From NCBI RefSeq assembly GCF_014805685.1, contig NC_060907.1:1620197-1684196 (forward strand): a stretch of DNA of 64,000 nucleotides, read 5' to 3'. Positions 22,860 through 39,565 of this stretch are shown in pieces; position 1 is the first letter of the stretch, and each line of letters begins with the position of its first letter. A program made the translations under genes and the position numbers. A model generated the notes under the pieces. That model saw nothing but the letters and a program-made list of their open reading frames with translations. It ran no database searches and was not told the DNA's origin. This stretch comes from Silurus meridionalis. Lineage: Eukaryota > Chordata > Actinopteri > Siluriformes > Siluridae.

Positions 22860-24480
22860 TTATGCATTTTATTTTTGCTTATTAATATTAATAGCTTATT
22901 GGACTCCCTGGTCTATTAAAATATATATCATTACATTCTATTATATATAAATTATAAAGATCTATATAGTATGTTCATGGGAAGCATTTACATTCTGCAG
23001 CAGAAACACTACGACTTGATTTTCTTATGTCCAATAAAATGCAGCTGTGTGAAATCTGTGCATTATATTTTGCACATCTGCTCAAAGCTGATTGAGTTAG
23101 TGAGCAGATTTAGAAGCTTCTCCTCTTTTCTGTGATGGCCTTCAGGAACTAGAAGTGCTGCCCAGACTTTAACAGAGAGAAGATTCCACTGGCTGATGTC
23201 CTTCACTAACTTTCCGAACTTGGACCAGCACAGTTGACTGTGGAATATTTAGTAGGGAGGAAATTCCACAACTGGACCTATCACGATACCACGCTGGAAT
23301 TAAGCTCCAGAGAGCAACCCATTCTTTCACACGTTTGTAGAAGTGGTCTGCATGCCCAGGTGATGATATTATACTCCTGTAACCATGGAAGTGATCGGAA
23401 CACCTGAATTCAATGATTTGGATGAGTGACTGAATACTGCTGGCAATATAGTGCAACTGTCCTGATACTCCTGGAGTTCAACTGATTCACTCAGATAACA
23501 TCATGTGACCGTTGGAATAATACACAAAAAATAAATACTATTTGGGGTCCAATATTATTTCAAGTGTATATACATAGTTAAATAAAACAAAAAGAAAAGA
23601 TAAGAAATAATCTAATGTGCAAAGAAAGATCTTATCTATATGGATAATATGGTTTTAGCTTTAGAGGAACATAAAGCAGGCCTTTCAATCAATCAATAAA
23701 AAAGCTGAAATGATCTCCAAAGAGTGAATAATATTCCCAAGAACATAGAGTGTAATTTACTTACTTCTGAACTCTTCAGCCATATATACAGTCAGATAGT
23801 CTGAACACACCAGAAGACTTCGCCTTGTTCACACATGCTACATTAACATCAACACAAACTCAAAATTAAAGTCTCTGACACACATTCACTGATTTTCTTT
23901 CGTTTTCACCCTGGTGGTTTTCTTTCCAGAATTCACGCCCGTGGTTCACCCACACATTCACGCTTCAGGACACCTTTCCTTCTTTCCATCTGCTGGGGCC
24001 ACTCACTGATTGGCGACTCTTTCACTGATCTCTGCTTGGTGTCTCTCTCTGGGGTGGGTGTCTCTCTCCAGAGTTTGGTGTCTCTCTCCTCTTTATTGGT
24101 GTCACCAACAGAGTGCATTAATTAGTCTCATTAGCTGCAGGTGTTTCTTACCACTCGTTCCATCCAGCTCCGTCCTCCACTCGCACACCGCTGGCACAGC
24201 ATTTTTAACAGGAAATGTATGACCCTAGATCCAAACATTTTACTTTCATTTATAAATAGAAAATAATAGATGATTTACCTGGAAAGCAAGGTAATGCATT
24301 AAACCCACAAGTGAAATTACAGTTTACCAATAGTCAGCCATCAGGGAGAGCAAGACCTTCTCTGCTGGTCTAAACACTACCAGAATCACTCACTCATGTT
24401 TAAAATATTTTTTTCATGAATATGTATTTAATTAATGCCAAAAATGAGGCTCCTCTAGCTTCAAATGTTGCTTTAACCAA
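22860..24480. other. R2-R3 intergenic interval with Tc1-like remnant
   Basis: Bases about 23,100-23,470 look like the interior of a non-autonomous Tc1/mariner-like fish repeat, ending GGCAATATAGTG. Bases about 24,305-24,420 contain a repeat (ACCCACAAGTGAAATTACAG, then CTCTGCTGGTCTAAACACT) also seen near 3,650, 31,170, 38,210 and 56,795. No exon was found. Confidence 0.45.
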
Positions 24481-24549
24481 TCAGACTTTGAGTTGCAGAC
24501 ATTTGAGACACCACTGAAAGCACAGGGTGAAATGTACGGCCCACCCAGG

Positions 24550-24559
24550 CACTTCCTTT
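24550..24559 (-). promoter_or_regulatory. Inverted PU.1/ETS box upstream of R3
   Basis: CACTTCCTTT, which is AAAGGAAGTG on the minus strand, sits about 110-120 bases before the leader ATG. It occupies the place of CACTTCCTGA before R7 and AACTTCCTGA before R4. Confidence 0.45.
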
Positions 24560-24669
24560 AAGGCTTTGCATACAAGACGTCACTGTTTCTTTCACCACAC
24601 AAACAGACCCTGCACAGTCACCCAGGTAGAGACAGTGAGAAGTGGAAGATAACTAACACAACACTTAGA

Positions 24670-26955
24670 ATGAAGATCCTCTTTATTTTCAGCTTCTGCT
24701 GGATTATAGGTGAGTAGAAACATTCCAACATATTCATCATCAACATTAACTCTATGCACTGATAGACGTCTATACTGTAGCTATACAGAACGTTTATCAT
24801 GAGGTTCCAGGGTTCAGTATTGATGTTGCAAAGGATGTTGAGACTTTCTAGTTATTTATAAAACACCCAGAGGAAATACATCATTACTGAGGAAGTGCAC
24901 ATGTTCATGTGTCCTACACATAAAAACATTTACGTGTCTCTACTTCATTTCATTGTAACATGAACTGAAAATAAGATTTTGTATCTGTGTAGTAGGTGAG
25001 ACTCTGTAACTATACATCGTATGTTTAAAGGTCAGGGCTTTTTTCATCTCTTTGGTTATTGTGGTTAAATATAAAATATGAGATCATTATATTCTATGGG
25101 GTAGAAAGAGCAGATAACCATATTTTCTTACACGTATGATTGTTTGTTATTTATAATCTCTATTGGTTAATCTGTGTATAGCTTTTGTAGCTTCTCTTAC
25201 ACTCGCCACAGTGCATGCACTTAAATGTGTTTGGATTCTGAGCTTCATTTGGTCTTAAATGTTGCATCATCTTCATCCTGGATCACATTTCATTCCACTG
25301 TATTTCATTCTCCAGCTGGATCTGATGCTGTAACTACAGTAACTGGATACAGAGGAAGATCAGTTCAGATTAAATGTCACTATAAACCTGGATATGAAGA
25401 ATACAATAAATATCTCTGCAGAGGTGACTGTACTGACTGGAGGAATGTTTTGGTTAAATCTGGATCTCCTGCTGAAGACACCAGATTCTCTCTGTACAAC
25501 AACACAACAGCCAAAATCTTCACCATCACCATCACTGATCTGAGAGCAGAGGATGAAGACACTTACTGGTGTGGGATCGAGCGCACAGGGAGGGATATTT
25601 ACACAGAGCTTCAACTGCTGGTTAAACTGGGTGAGTGTCACAGTGGAGACTTAAAGAATCACACAATAATTCACTGATTATAAACACTGTATTTGAGACA
25701 GATTTCTAAAGCAACATGTACAATGTAGAATGAGCCTCATTTATCAAGGGGGAATTTTCAAAACACATTTCCTGGTTGAATGTAAATTAATAGAGCCATG
25801 AAGGTATTTGGTGATTTTTGGATGATCAATACAATTTATAAATTAGTATCATAAACATTAAATCTGTTAGTGGTGTGTAAAGCTGAGCCTGAATTGTAGC
25901 TTTATCCTCTTTCTGTTCTCTCAGATAATCCTGCCAGCAGTACTGTCTCACAGTCCACACACACCACATACTCTGCTACAACACCTATCACAAGTCCATC
26001 AGTGCATCCTGAGACTCCTCCAGCTACAAGTAAGAACTTTTATCCTGAACTGTTTTTATTCTTCACTATATTTCTGTTATGATATTTATCATGTCTCACT
26101 GTTTTCAGCTACTCCATTAATCACAGCTCAACACCGTACCACTGCTCCCTCTTCTGATGGTATGTACCCCCTGCATCCACACTGTGAACAAAAACACCAA
26201 CACTCACCATTTAATCATATCAGCCTCTGATTATTAGAATTGCTTTCTGTTTATAATAATTTATGAAAATGGCCTGTACGTCACGTCACTGTTCTGCTCA
26301 GCACTTTAAGTTTTATCAGTAATAATTACACGATTCTTTGGATGTATAAAAGAAGAAGAAAAAAGCCGTGTCCATGTTGTTTTTTTTTACCCTTTTAGTT
26401 CTAAAATGAAGTCTACAGATTGAAAGTTTATTTTAAAAGCAAGTGCACGTTTTGCAAAGTGTGCACTTCTCTAACCACAGGGTCTGAAACATTTTCACAC
26501 ATTATTTCACACATTATTATAAAAAGCACTGAAACCCTGATGTGGTTTACAAATTTTGTCCTATACATGTTCCAGGTTTAACTACGTACTGTACCTCCTG
26601 ATCAGAACAGGTACAGTAGTGTTTATTGTTTGTGTGATCATAGCAATCTACTGCAAAAGAAAATGTCAAGGTAAAAAAAACATTCTTATTTCCCTGCAGG
26701 TCCTGAACATCTTCCAAAGAGGTACGAACCAATGATTTGCTCCTAGTATTACTTTCAGAAACATTTTACTTACAAACACTTTATGAGTTTTGTTTTCTAT
26801 ATTAGACAAGTGATGTTTACGAGAATGAGCAACATTTCAATTCTCTTCAAGAAAGAGTAAACATCAAATCACCTGAATCTGTATGCAAGACTCCAGACCC
26901 AACCACCGAGCAGTCAGATACAATCTACCAGAATTTAACCAATACTGATGATTAA
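24670..26955 (+). pseudogene. R3: decayed CD300-like receptor, close duplicate of R7
   Basis: The first four exons look fine: 24670-24709 (leader, MKILFIFSFCWII), 25316-25630 (IgV with KYLCRGDC, TYWCGI and an NNTT sequon), 25925-26029 and 26109-26159 (stalks). From the TM exon on it is damaged. The ACAG acceptor reads ACAT. A 5-base insertion near 26,584 shifts the TM frame. The intron after TM is only 29 bases (26671-26699). The linker exon (26700-26721) is one base short. The tail (26806-26955) ends at a TAA where R7 has CAA; directly after it, in frame, sits another SVYQNL unit. If the remaining TTCCAG acceptor is used, a stop follows at 26599-26601 and the product would be a secreted V-stalk protein. 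A poly(A) signal is at 27198-27203. Confidence 0.8.
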
Positions 26956-27249
26956 GCAGTTTCAGTCTACCAGAATCTGACAGTCATAAAAAGCACATAA
27001 GATTAAGATAAGATTAAAATGCTGGTGCAGTGTTTATTGGTTCCCCAGCAGATTTTTTTGTCTGTTTCTAATTGTGCCTCTGATACTTATTTAACTCAAA
27101 ATCTTCTTTAAATAATTACACAACATCTGATGCCAAGCCTGCATGCAACAATGCTGTATACCTAAAAAACTGTTAAGCAATTTGTCTGTGGTTTGTCAAT
27201 AAAATTTGTTTTATTGTTTTTATTGATCATTTCTTTAAATTTATTGCAT

Positions 27250-27660
27250 GTTACAACCAAATTCCAAAAAGGTTGGGACGCTGTGTAAAATGTAAATAAA
27301 AGCAGAACGCAATGATTTGCAAATCTCATAAACCCATATTTAATTCACAGTGGAACATAGAAAACATATCACATGTTTAAAATGAGGAAATGAACCATTT
27401 TATGGGGAAAATAAGGTCAATTACAATTTGAATACTGAAATGCGTCTCAAAACAGTTGGGCAAAAGTGTGGAAAAAGTAAATGTTATTAAAATAAAACAT
27501 TAGGAGAAATATTTTGCAGCTAATGAGGATTAAAGAGTCCGAGTCTCTCAGATGTTGAGATGAGCAGAGCTTCACCAATCTGTAAAAGACATTTCATTGC
27601 AATTAGGTATTTCAGCTGTGACTCTCAGAAGCTGTGGCAAAGGCTAACGGGTTAAAAGGA
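27250..27660. mobile_element. DNA-transposon-derived fish repeat
   Basis: It contains AAAAAGGTTGGGACGCTGTG followed by AATGATTTGCAAATCTCATA. I recognise this as an abundant teleost non-autonomous DNA repeat but cannot assign the superfamily with certainty. Confidence 0.5.
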
Positions 27661-28292
27661 AATACACATTGTGCAGAGTGCTTCACACTTCCCTAACCAC
27701 ATACTTGCTTTCCCACATTATTAACAGCAGCCAATAAAACCTGCACTCACTATAACATCTTTTAAATGTTTGTAGGAATCTCATTATTCATATCATCTTC
27801 ATTCAGTTTCAAATATAAACTCATGAAGCATGTAGCTTTTACTCTGTACTTTTCTGGATTGCTCCAGAACTGATTTCATGTATTTATATATGAAGAAAAA
27901 ACAGTTAAATGCAGGAAATTTCACTTGCAGGAAAGTGTCTTCTTTTTAAAGATATTTAAGTTGTGTATGTAGCCCCATTTTTATCAGAAACCGTTAACAT
28001 TAACAGGTTGGGTAGAACATTTTCAGCTGTGAGTCTCAAAAGTTGTGGCTTCACACTTCACCAACCACATAGTTGCTTTCAAACATTATTAATGGCAAAT
28101 GTCTGTATTTGAAAGCTGACTGTCACAATGTTTGATTCTTTAGAGGTATAGAAAAGATATTCCAGATCTTCTACCTGGCTTCACTTCTTTTCTCTTTTTT
28201 GAATAACATTTTATTTTCTTGCAGGTATCTCTGATAAATAACACTCTGATGTCAAGTCTGCATTTGATATGCAGATATACAGATATACAGTA

Positions 28293-28838
28293 CAGACCAA
28301 AAGTTTGGACACACCTTCTCATTCAAAGAGTTTTCTTTATTTTCATGACTATGAAAATTGTAGATTCACACTGAAGGCACCAAACTATGAATTAACTCAT
28401 GTGGAATTATATATGGAATTATATACATAACAAAAAAGTGAGAAACAACTGAAAAATGTCATATTCTAGGTTCTTCAAAGTAGCCACCTTTTGCTTTGAT
28501 TACTGCTTTGCACACTCTTGGCATTCTCTTGATGAGCTTCAAGAGGTAGTCACCTGAAATGGTCTTCCAACAGTCTTGAAGGAGTTCCCCGAGAGATGCT
28601 TGGCACTTGTTGGCCCTTTTGCCTTCACTCTACGGTCCAGCTCACCCCTAAACCATCTCGATTGGGTTCAGGTCCGGTGACTGTGGAGGCCAGGTCATCT
28701 GGCGCAGCACCCCATCACTCTCCTTCTTGGTCAAATAGCCCTTGATGCCTTCAGTGTGACTCTACAATTTTCATAGTCATGAAAATAAAGAAAACTCTTT
28801 GAATGAGAAGGTGTGTCCAAACTTTTGGTCTGTACACG
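28293..28838. mobile_element. Tc1-like MITE, full length
   Basis: Terminal inverted repeats read CAGACCAAAAGTTTGGACAC at the left and its complement GTCCAAACTTTTGGTCTGTA at the right. Subterminal CATTCAAAGAGTTTTC is also inverted. The length is about 545 bases, with a decayed Tc1-type interior (GGTTCAGGTCCGGTGACTGT). Shortened copies are at 32,475-32,899 and 34,382-34,808. Confidence 0.85.
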
Positions 28839-28845
28839 ATATAGA

Positions 28846-29390
28846 GATAAGACTGCGAATTTAGTCCTTAATGCCGTGCCGCTGGAGCTTGAGACGTAGC
28901 GCCGCCCCAAATAGCCGTTGTTCGCGGCCACGACCCGTCCGGGGAAAGCTGAGACCCCAACCTGTCTGTGCGAGTGGGTGCTCGGTGTCCTCGGCACGTA
29001 GAGGACTTTACACAGTCGTTGGAAGAGAATCGGCGTATTCGCGGCTGTAGCTCGCGCTGCTCTCGCCGCTGGCGCTGCGTCCTGTCAAGAAGAAGAAGAA
29101 AAAAAAAAAAGGAGCCCAATCTTTCGTTAGTTGGAAGCCACCCATCTCCCCTGTATGCTTCTTAGTGGATCCTTTTATATCCCCCCCTTCTCCTTGATGA
29201 GCACGGGGAGGTAGCCTTCTCGTCATGAGCTTCCAGCCGTGCCTCGTTATGCCACTCCGCCCCGCTGCCATGTGCTCTGCAGCTTTCCACAACACGGGTG
29301 CTGATATGGCGCTGTCCATCCAGCACCCCTCTGGTTGTCGTGTTGGAGCGCTTGCCTGTGATGTGATGCCGCCTTCAAAATATATATATA
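28846..29390 (-). repeat. LTR-like GC-rich unit U1 (unexpanded)
   Basis: This is the first of five copies of a roughly 600-700 base unit. Read on the minus strand it has a GGGATATAAAAGG promoter-like box. U1 lacks the 9-bp array: its place holds an irregular CGCGCTGCTCTCGCCGCTGG stretch, which may be the ancestral state. It is followed by a short TA tract and the palindrome. Confidence 0.7.
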
Positions 29391-31878
29391 TATAAGGTAC
29401 TTTATGTTTGTCAAGTGCTAGAAGGAAAAGGCATAAAATCATTGTTCATTGAACAATGATTTTATGCCTTTTCCTTCTAGCATATTCATATTAACCGCTG
29501 TTTGGACTTTTAAAAACCAGGCCTAATATTTCCTCACCTCGCTCACTGTTTACTGTGATCTGAGAAGCAACTAATGGCATGGTTTTGTGCTGCTGGGTTC
29601 AGCCAGGCCTGAAACAGAGGATGTTTTAGTCCCAAATATACCTCTGGAACTTAACCCTGGCCCTGAGGTTGTCTAGATTGTTCTCCAGAGACTGGATGGT
29701 GGCTAAAAGTATTGTATTATGGAAGCCCTCTGTCTGTTTCTAACACTGGGTTTTTAGCGACTGATTCGTGTCTTGGCCTCTGTTCCTTTCTCATGATCTC
29801 ACTTGGCCAACCTCGATCTGATCATCAAAACATTGATTGTACACCAAAAGTAATAATTTCTGTTAAATTCTGTCTGAGTGATTGTAGCCATGGTGAAAAG
29901 TACATACAACATAATTATTTGGCTTCTTAGAGAAAGACTCCGATCTCATTTATGTGGATTCTTCAAGCACAGACCAGAGACAACTCCACAGGAATCATAA
30001 TACTAGCAGAAGGAATCAGGTCTGCTCCATGGCCTCTGCTCTGGGCCATGAAGCATGGAGAGCTCTTCTTATTTTTAATTTTTTTTTTTTACAAAGCACA
30101 TATAGAAAGGGTATAAATTATGGAACTCAGAAAATTACAATACTAGATTATGTGAAGATTGCCAGAGAAGCATCATAAGCATCCTTTATTAGCTTAAGTC
30201 ATCCGCTTTCATCATCTCTCTTTAGAAATCTTTGTATTTTCTTCTAGAAGTACATCTACAGTATATGGGTGCTTTTTCATTTTTCAAGGTTTTTTTTTCA
30301 TTGGCCTCTAGAGGGCAGTATTAGGATGTTTGTTCTCTATGGGGCTTTAGTATTAAGACATACACTATTTATAATATATTATGATATATAATTAAGTATA
30401 ATATGAAAGTAGCAATTTTATGAGACATTTAACATGCCTTAAAATTCCATCACTGAAAAAAAAAAAAATAATTAAATGATTTCCAAAGAGTAAATATTAA
30501 CCCTAAAATCATATATAGTTATAGTTATATAAACAAATGGCACATTTGTGGCTGTGGCAGCATTTTACGAGTGGAGGGTGGAGCCGGATGAAACAAGCGG
30601 TAAGTCTACACCTGTAGCTGATGAGACTAAACAGTGTGCTCGTTTCAGTCCACCAATGCCAATAAAAAGGAGAAAGACAGCAGCCTCGGGAGGGGGTAGA
30701 GAGAAAGAGACCGAGCATGGCTGAAAGCATGCATCGTGACATGTGTGGAAAGAAGCAAAGGGGAACCATATAAAGGAGTGCGGATCTGTGACTGGGTGCG
30801 AGTGGACGTTGAGAGAAGGGCATGCTGGTTCGTGAGTGAGTTCACCCGAGTGTTGAGGAAAGGTTGATCCGTGACATTGAGCGGTTCCCATATGAGCATC
30901 AAGGTAAGACGTGTGGGATCGCAGGTGTTTGGGGGAACCCCACGTGATCCAGGAAAGGCTCAGGGCTCAGAGTAAAAGTGAATAAAGAAAGCTCTGCTTG
31001 GTGAAACACCACCTGTCTATCTTCCTTCCAGCCTGGTCGAATACAGGAATTAACGCTACCACCTGGTTAAATTTAAAAACATTGATAAAAATAATTTATT
31101 CATTTTACTTTGGCATCAAAGCTACTGTGTATTCAGATCTTCCCCAAACTGAGTGGAATTCAAACCCACAAGTGAGACTACAGTTTATAAGTGGTCGGCC
31201 ATCAGGGCCAGCAAGGCCTTAACTGCTGTCTAAAAACTAGCAAAATCACTGATTTATGTTTTAATATACAGGTTCCATGAATGTGTAGTAAATTAATCCC
31301 AATAATTAAACCCCTAGCTTTCTGTCAGTTTCTGCCCTGCTTCTAAAAATATGTTTATGTTTCTATCCAGTTACATTTTATCCAGTTCCCAGAGTCAAAG
31401 ATATCTGCCTTTAGGCCTTCAGAATAAACAGTGCAGGTGCAATTATCTCCAAATACATGACAATGCAACTTGCTTCTTTAACCAAACAGATTTCAATCTG
31501 GTGACACTGGTGCCATCTAGCAGGCATTTTTCTGTCCTTTGATTAGATGGTCAGAGAATGCACTGGTAAAGACTCGGATGCAGGTGACTTCGAATCTCCA
31601 AATCAAAGAGACAGCGTTGTAGCAGCAGGCTGAATGTTTGGTACACGAAAGAACAATCAGCGAGGCAAAACAAATCCAAAACACACAAAGGGCTAAGAGA
31701 ATCATAAAAATGGAAAGCAAAAGTCATACACAGGAAAGTGTGAAACATAGGCTTGAGAAAGAGTTTGATATGCGCAGTGAAAACACAATACTTCACACTT
31801 TTAATAGCATTAGCTTCACTTAAAACAGTAAACCCAGGAAGTGACCCGATGGTGCTCAAAACCTGGGGATGGCTCATT
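28849..31878. repeat. Segmental duplication, copy 1 (about 3.0 kb)
   Basis: From the LTR-like unit through the palindrome to GGGGATGGCTCATTT, this block aligns almost end to end with 35,842-38,888. It contains non-coding repeats, including one with CCAATGCCAATAAAAAGGAG and another with GTGGTCGGCCATCAGGGCC. It has no gene. Differences are small indels, such as a TTA microsatellite present only in copy 2. Confidence 0.85.
29416..29482. repeat. Perfect 67-bp palindrome
   Basis: Arms of 33 bases (TGCTAGAAGGAAAAGGCATA onward) are separated by a single T and match perfectly in reverse complement. The outer arm sequence ATTTTATGCC...CTTCTAGC also occurs once, with one difference, in the 3' flank of R6 (54912-54934). 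Confidence 0.95.
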
Positions 31879-32474
<596 letters not shown>

Positions 32475-32476
<2 letters not shown>

Positions 32477-32899
32477 TTATATATGGAATTATATACATAA
32501 CAAAAAGTGTGAAACAACTGAAAAATGTCATATTCTAGGTTCTTCAAAGTAGCCACCTTTAGCTTTGATTACTGCTTTGCACACTCTTGGCATTCTCTTG
32601 ATGAGCTTCAAGAGGTAGTCACCTGAAATGGTCTTCCAACAGTCTTGAAGGAGTTCCCGAGATGCTTGGCACTTGTTGGCCCTATGCCTTCACTCTGCGG
32701 TCCAGCTCACCCCTAAACCATCTCGATTGGGTTCAGGTCCGGTGACTGTGGAGGCCAGGTCATCTGGCAGCACCCCATCACTCTCCTTCTTGGTCAAATA
32801 GCCCTTGATGCCTTCAGTGTGACTCTACAACTTTCATAGTCATGAAAATAAAGAAAACTCTTTGAATGAGAAGGTGTGTCCAAACTTTTGGTCTGTACT
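32475..32899. mobile_element. Tc1-like MITE, truncated copy 2
   Basis: It matches 28,293-28,838 but lacks the left TIR, starting at ATTATATATGGAATTATATA fused to the LINE end (CTGCCACCTCCTCC). The right TIR is intact. Confidence 0.85.
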
Positions 32900-33035
32900 A
32901 GATCGATCGATCGATCGATCTATCTATCTATCTATCTATCTATCTATATCTATATCTATATCTATATCTATATCTATATCTATATCTATATCTATATCTA
33001 TATCTATATCTATATCTATATCTATATCTATATCT

Positions 33036-33066
<31 letters not shown>

Positions 33067-33078
33067 TATATATATATA
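32900..33078. repeat. GATC / TATC / TATATC / TA array
   Basis: A graded simple array runs GATCGATC, then TATC, then about 18 TATATC hexamers, then TA. An almost identical array is at 34,809-34,986. Confidence 0.95.
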
Positions 33079-33371
33079 GTAGCGCCTCGCTCGCGTGCTG
33101 GGATGAACACACACCAGAGAGCTGAATGTCAAAGAAAAAAAAAAAAAAATCACAGGGGTTTTATTTATAGTGTTACAGGAGTGCCGGAGGAAAGAAGTGA
33201 AATTTTGCATAAGACTGCGAATTTAGTCCTTAATGCCGTGTCGCTGGAGCTTGAGACTTAGCGCCGCCCCAAATAGCCGTTGTTCGCGGCCACGACCCGT
33301 CCGGTGAAAGCTGAGACCCCAACCTGTCTGTGCGAGTGGGTGCTTGGTGTCCTCGGCACGTAGAGGACTTT

Positions 33372-33464
<93 letters not shown>

Positions 33465-33750
33465 TCCTGTCTAGAAGGAAAAAAAGGCGCCAAATCTTTC
33501 GTTAGTTGGAAGCCACCCATCTCCCTGTGTGCTCCTTAGTGGATCCTTTTATATCCCCCTTCTCCTTGATGAGCATGGGGAGGTTCTCGTCATGAGCTTC
33601 CAGTTGTGCCTCGTTATGCCACTCCGCCCCGCTGCCATGTGCTCTGCAGCTTTCCACAACACGGGTGCTGATATGGCGCTGTCCATCCAGCACCCCTCTG
33701 GTTGTCGTGTTGGAGCGCTTGCCTGTGATGTGATGCCGCCTTCAAAATAT
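33079..33750 (-). repeat. LTR-like GC-rich unit U2, 9-bp array x10
   Basis: The unit starts GTAGCGCCTCGCTCGCGTGC. On the minus strand it carries a TATAAAAGGATCC box, the array, and AATAAA (plus TTTATT near 33,161) before its end, so the order resembles U3-R-U5. GCTGTCGCC repeats exactly 10 times at 33,372-33,461. The long Ala/Thr or Val/Ala frames across the array are not genes. Confidence 0.75.
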
Positions 33751-33770
33751 ATATATATATATATAAAAAA

Positions 33771-34364
<594 letters not shown>

Positions 34365-34381
34365 TGTTCTGCCACCTCCTC

Positions 34382-34808
34382 CAATTATATATGGAATTAT
34401 ATACATAACAAAAAGTGTGAAACAACTGAAAATGTCATATTCTAGGTTCTTCAAAGTAGCCACCTTTAGCTTTGATTACTGCTTTGCACACTCTTGGCAT
34501 TCTCTTGATGAGCTTCAAGAGGTAGTCACCTGAAATGGTCTTCCAACAGTCTTGAAGGAGTTCCCGAGAGATGCTTGGCACTTGTTGGCCCTATGCCTTC
34601 ACTCTGCGGTCCAGCTCACCCCTAAACCATCTCGATTGGGTTCAGGTCCGGTGACTGTGGAGGCCAGGTCATCTGGCAGCACCCCATCACTCTCCTTCTT
34701 GGTCAAATAGCCCTTGATGCCTTCAGTGTGACTCTACAACTTTCATAGTCATGAAAATAAAGAAAACTCTTTGAATGAGAAGGTGTGTCCAAACTTTTGG
34801 TCTGTACT
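34382..34808. mobile_element. Tc1-like MITE, truncated copy 3
   Basis: It is almost identical to copy 2, including the fusion to CTGCCACCTCCTCC. It was therefore copied together with its flanks by segmental duplication and did not transpose again. Confidence 0.85.
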
Positions 34809-34826
34809 AGATCGATCGATCGATCG

Positions 34827-34860
<34 letters not shown>

Positions 34861-34942
34861 ATCTATATCTATATCTATATCTATATCTATATCTATATCT
34901 ATATCTATATCTATATCTATATCTATATCTATATCTATATCT

Positions 34943-34986
<44 letters not shown>
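34809..34986. repeat. GATC / TATC / TATATC / TA array, copy 2
   Basis: Same order of simple repeats as 32,900-33,078, with slightly different copy numbers. Confidence 0.95.
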
Positions 34987-34990
<4 letters not shown>

Positions 34991-35331
34991 GCGCCTCGCT
35001 CGCGTGCTGGGATGAACACACACCAGAGAGCTGAATGTCAAAGAAAAAAAAAAAAAAAAAATCACAGGGGTTTTATTTATAGTGTTACAGGAGTGCCGGA
35101 GGAAAGAAGTGAAATTTTGCATAAGACTGCGAATTTAGTCCTTAATGCCGTGTCGCTGGAGCTTGAGACTTAGCGCCGCCCCAAATAGCCGTTGTTCGCG
35201 GCCACGACCCGTCCGGTGAAAGCTGAGACCCCAACCTGTCTGTGCGAGTGGGTGCTTGGTGTCCTCGGCACGTAGAGGACTTTACACAGTCGTCGGAAGA
35301 GAATCGGCGTATTCGCGGCTGTAGCTCGCGC

Positions 35332-35416
<85 letters not shown>

Positions 35417-35700
35417 TCCTGTCTAGAAGGAAAAAAAGGCGCCAAATCTTTCGTTAGTTGGAAGCCACCCATCTCCCCTGTGTGCTCCTTAGTGGATCCT
35501 TTTATATCCCCCTTCTCCTTGATGAGCATGGGGAGGTTCTCGTCATGAGCTTCCAGTTGTGCCTCGTTATGCCACTCCGCCCCGCTGCCATGTGCTCTGC
35601 AGCTTTCCACAACACGGGTGCTGATATGGCGCTGTCCATCCAGCACCCCTCTGGTTGTCGTGTTGGAGCGCTTGCCTGTGATGTGATGCCGCCTTCAAAA
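34987..35700 (-). repeat. LTR-like GC-rich unit U4, 9-bp array x9
   Basis: This is the fullest copy. It starts GTAGCGCCTCGCTCGCGTGC, retains TAGAGGACTTTACACAGTCG and the GTATTCGCGGCTGTAGCTCG segment, and has GCTGTCGCC 9 times at 35,333-35,413. The minus-strand TATA box lies near 35,494-35,506. Confidence 0.75.
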
Positions 35701-35712
35701 TATATATATATA

Positions 35713-38888
<3,176 letters not shown>

Positions 38889-39446
38889 TTGGTGTGGTAA
38901 AGGTGGACCTGCCATGAAGGTTGTGAGAACTAGTCAGAGCTCACAAACCGCATCTGTAGCAAACTGCACAAACTCAAATATATTTATGTAGACTTCATAG
39001 CTGTTTTTCTATTTGATAACGGCTGAAGAAATACTGGACATCACGAAGAAAGCTCAGCCAACATAGCTCAACACTGTTCTTAAGCTTTCTCAAGAACCAT
39101 TTTTTTACTTTTGTGTTTTCTTTCATGTGAAATTTTTTTACAAAATCACACAATTTGACTTTATTTCAAATCCCCAGGAAAACTGTAATCCCCAGGTTTA
39201 CTTCAAAGGTACTACACAAATGCACAGAAAACTCCTTCCATGAGGTGAAGATCGATGTTTCTGTTAGAGATCATGTGTTCTGGTGATGCAGCTGTGGCTA
39301 CAGTGAAAGGTTTCCTGTTTTAGTAATTACATTCTTTCTCACTGTATGATATTCCTGTCTGTGGTGCAGCGCTCTGTTCTACTGCACTTCTCTAGAAGTA
39401 TTCAGGTAGGACATGGCTGAAAGCTTACATGTGAAATGCACACTCA

Positions 39447-39456
39447 ACTTCCTGAG
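39447..39456 (-). promoter_or_regulatory. Inverted ETS box upstream of R4
   Basis: AACTTCCTGA (minus TCAGGAAGTT) is 110-119 bases before the R4 ATG, aligned with the boxes of R3 and R7. Confidence 0.4.
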
Positions 39457-39565
39457 GGGCTTTGCAGACAAGACATCGCTGTCTCTTTCACCACAAAAAT
39501 AGACCCTGCACAGTCACCCAGGCAGAGACAGTGAGAGGTGGAAGATAACTAACACAGCACTTAGA

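Noticed and set aside
30509..30902. Minus-strand frames of 85-108 codons, repeated at 37.6-37.9 kb
   Set aside because: They lie in the duplicated non-coding block, occur in three overlapping frames and show no domain. The duplication alone explains their reappearance.
32900..33078. Regularly spaced hexamer array considered as a CRISPR or protein-coding repeat
   Set aside because: The units are 4-6 bases without spacers, in vertebrate DNA. It is a simple satellite.
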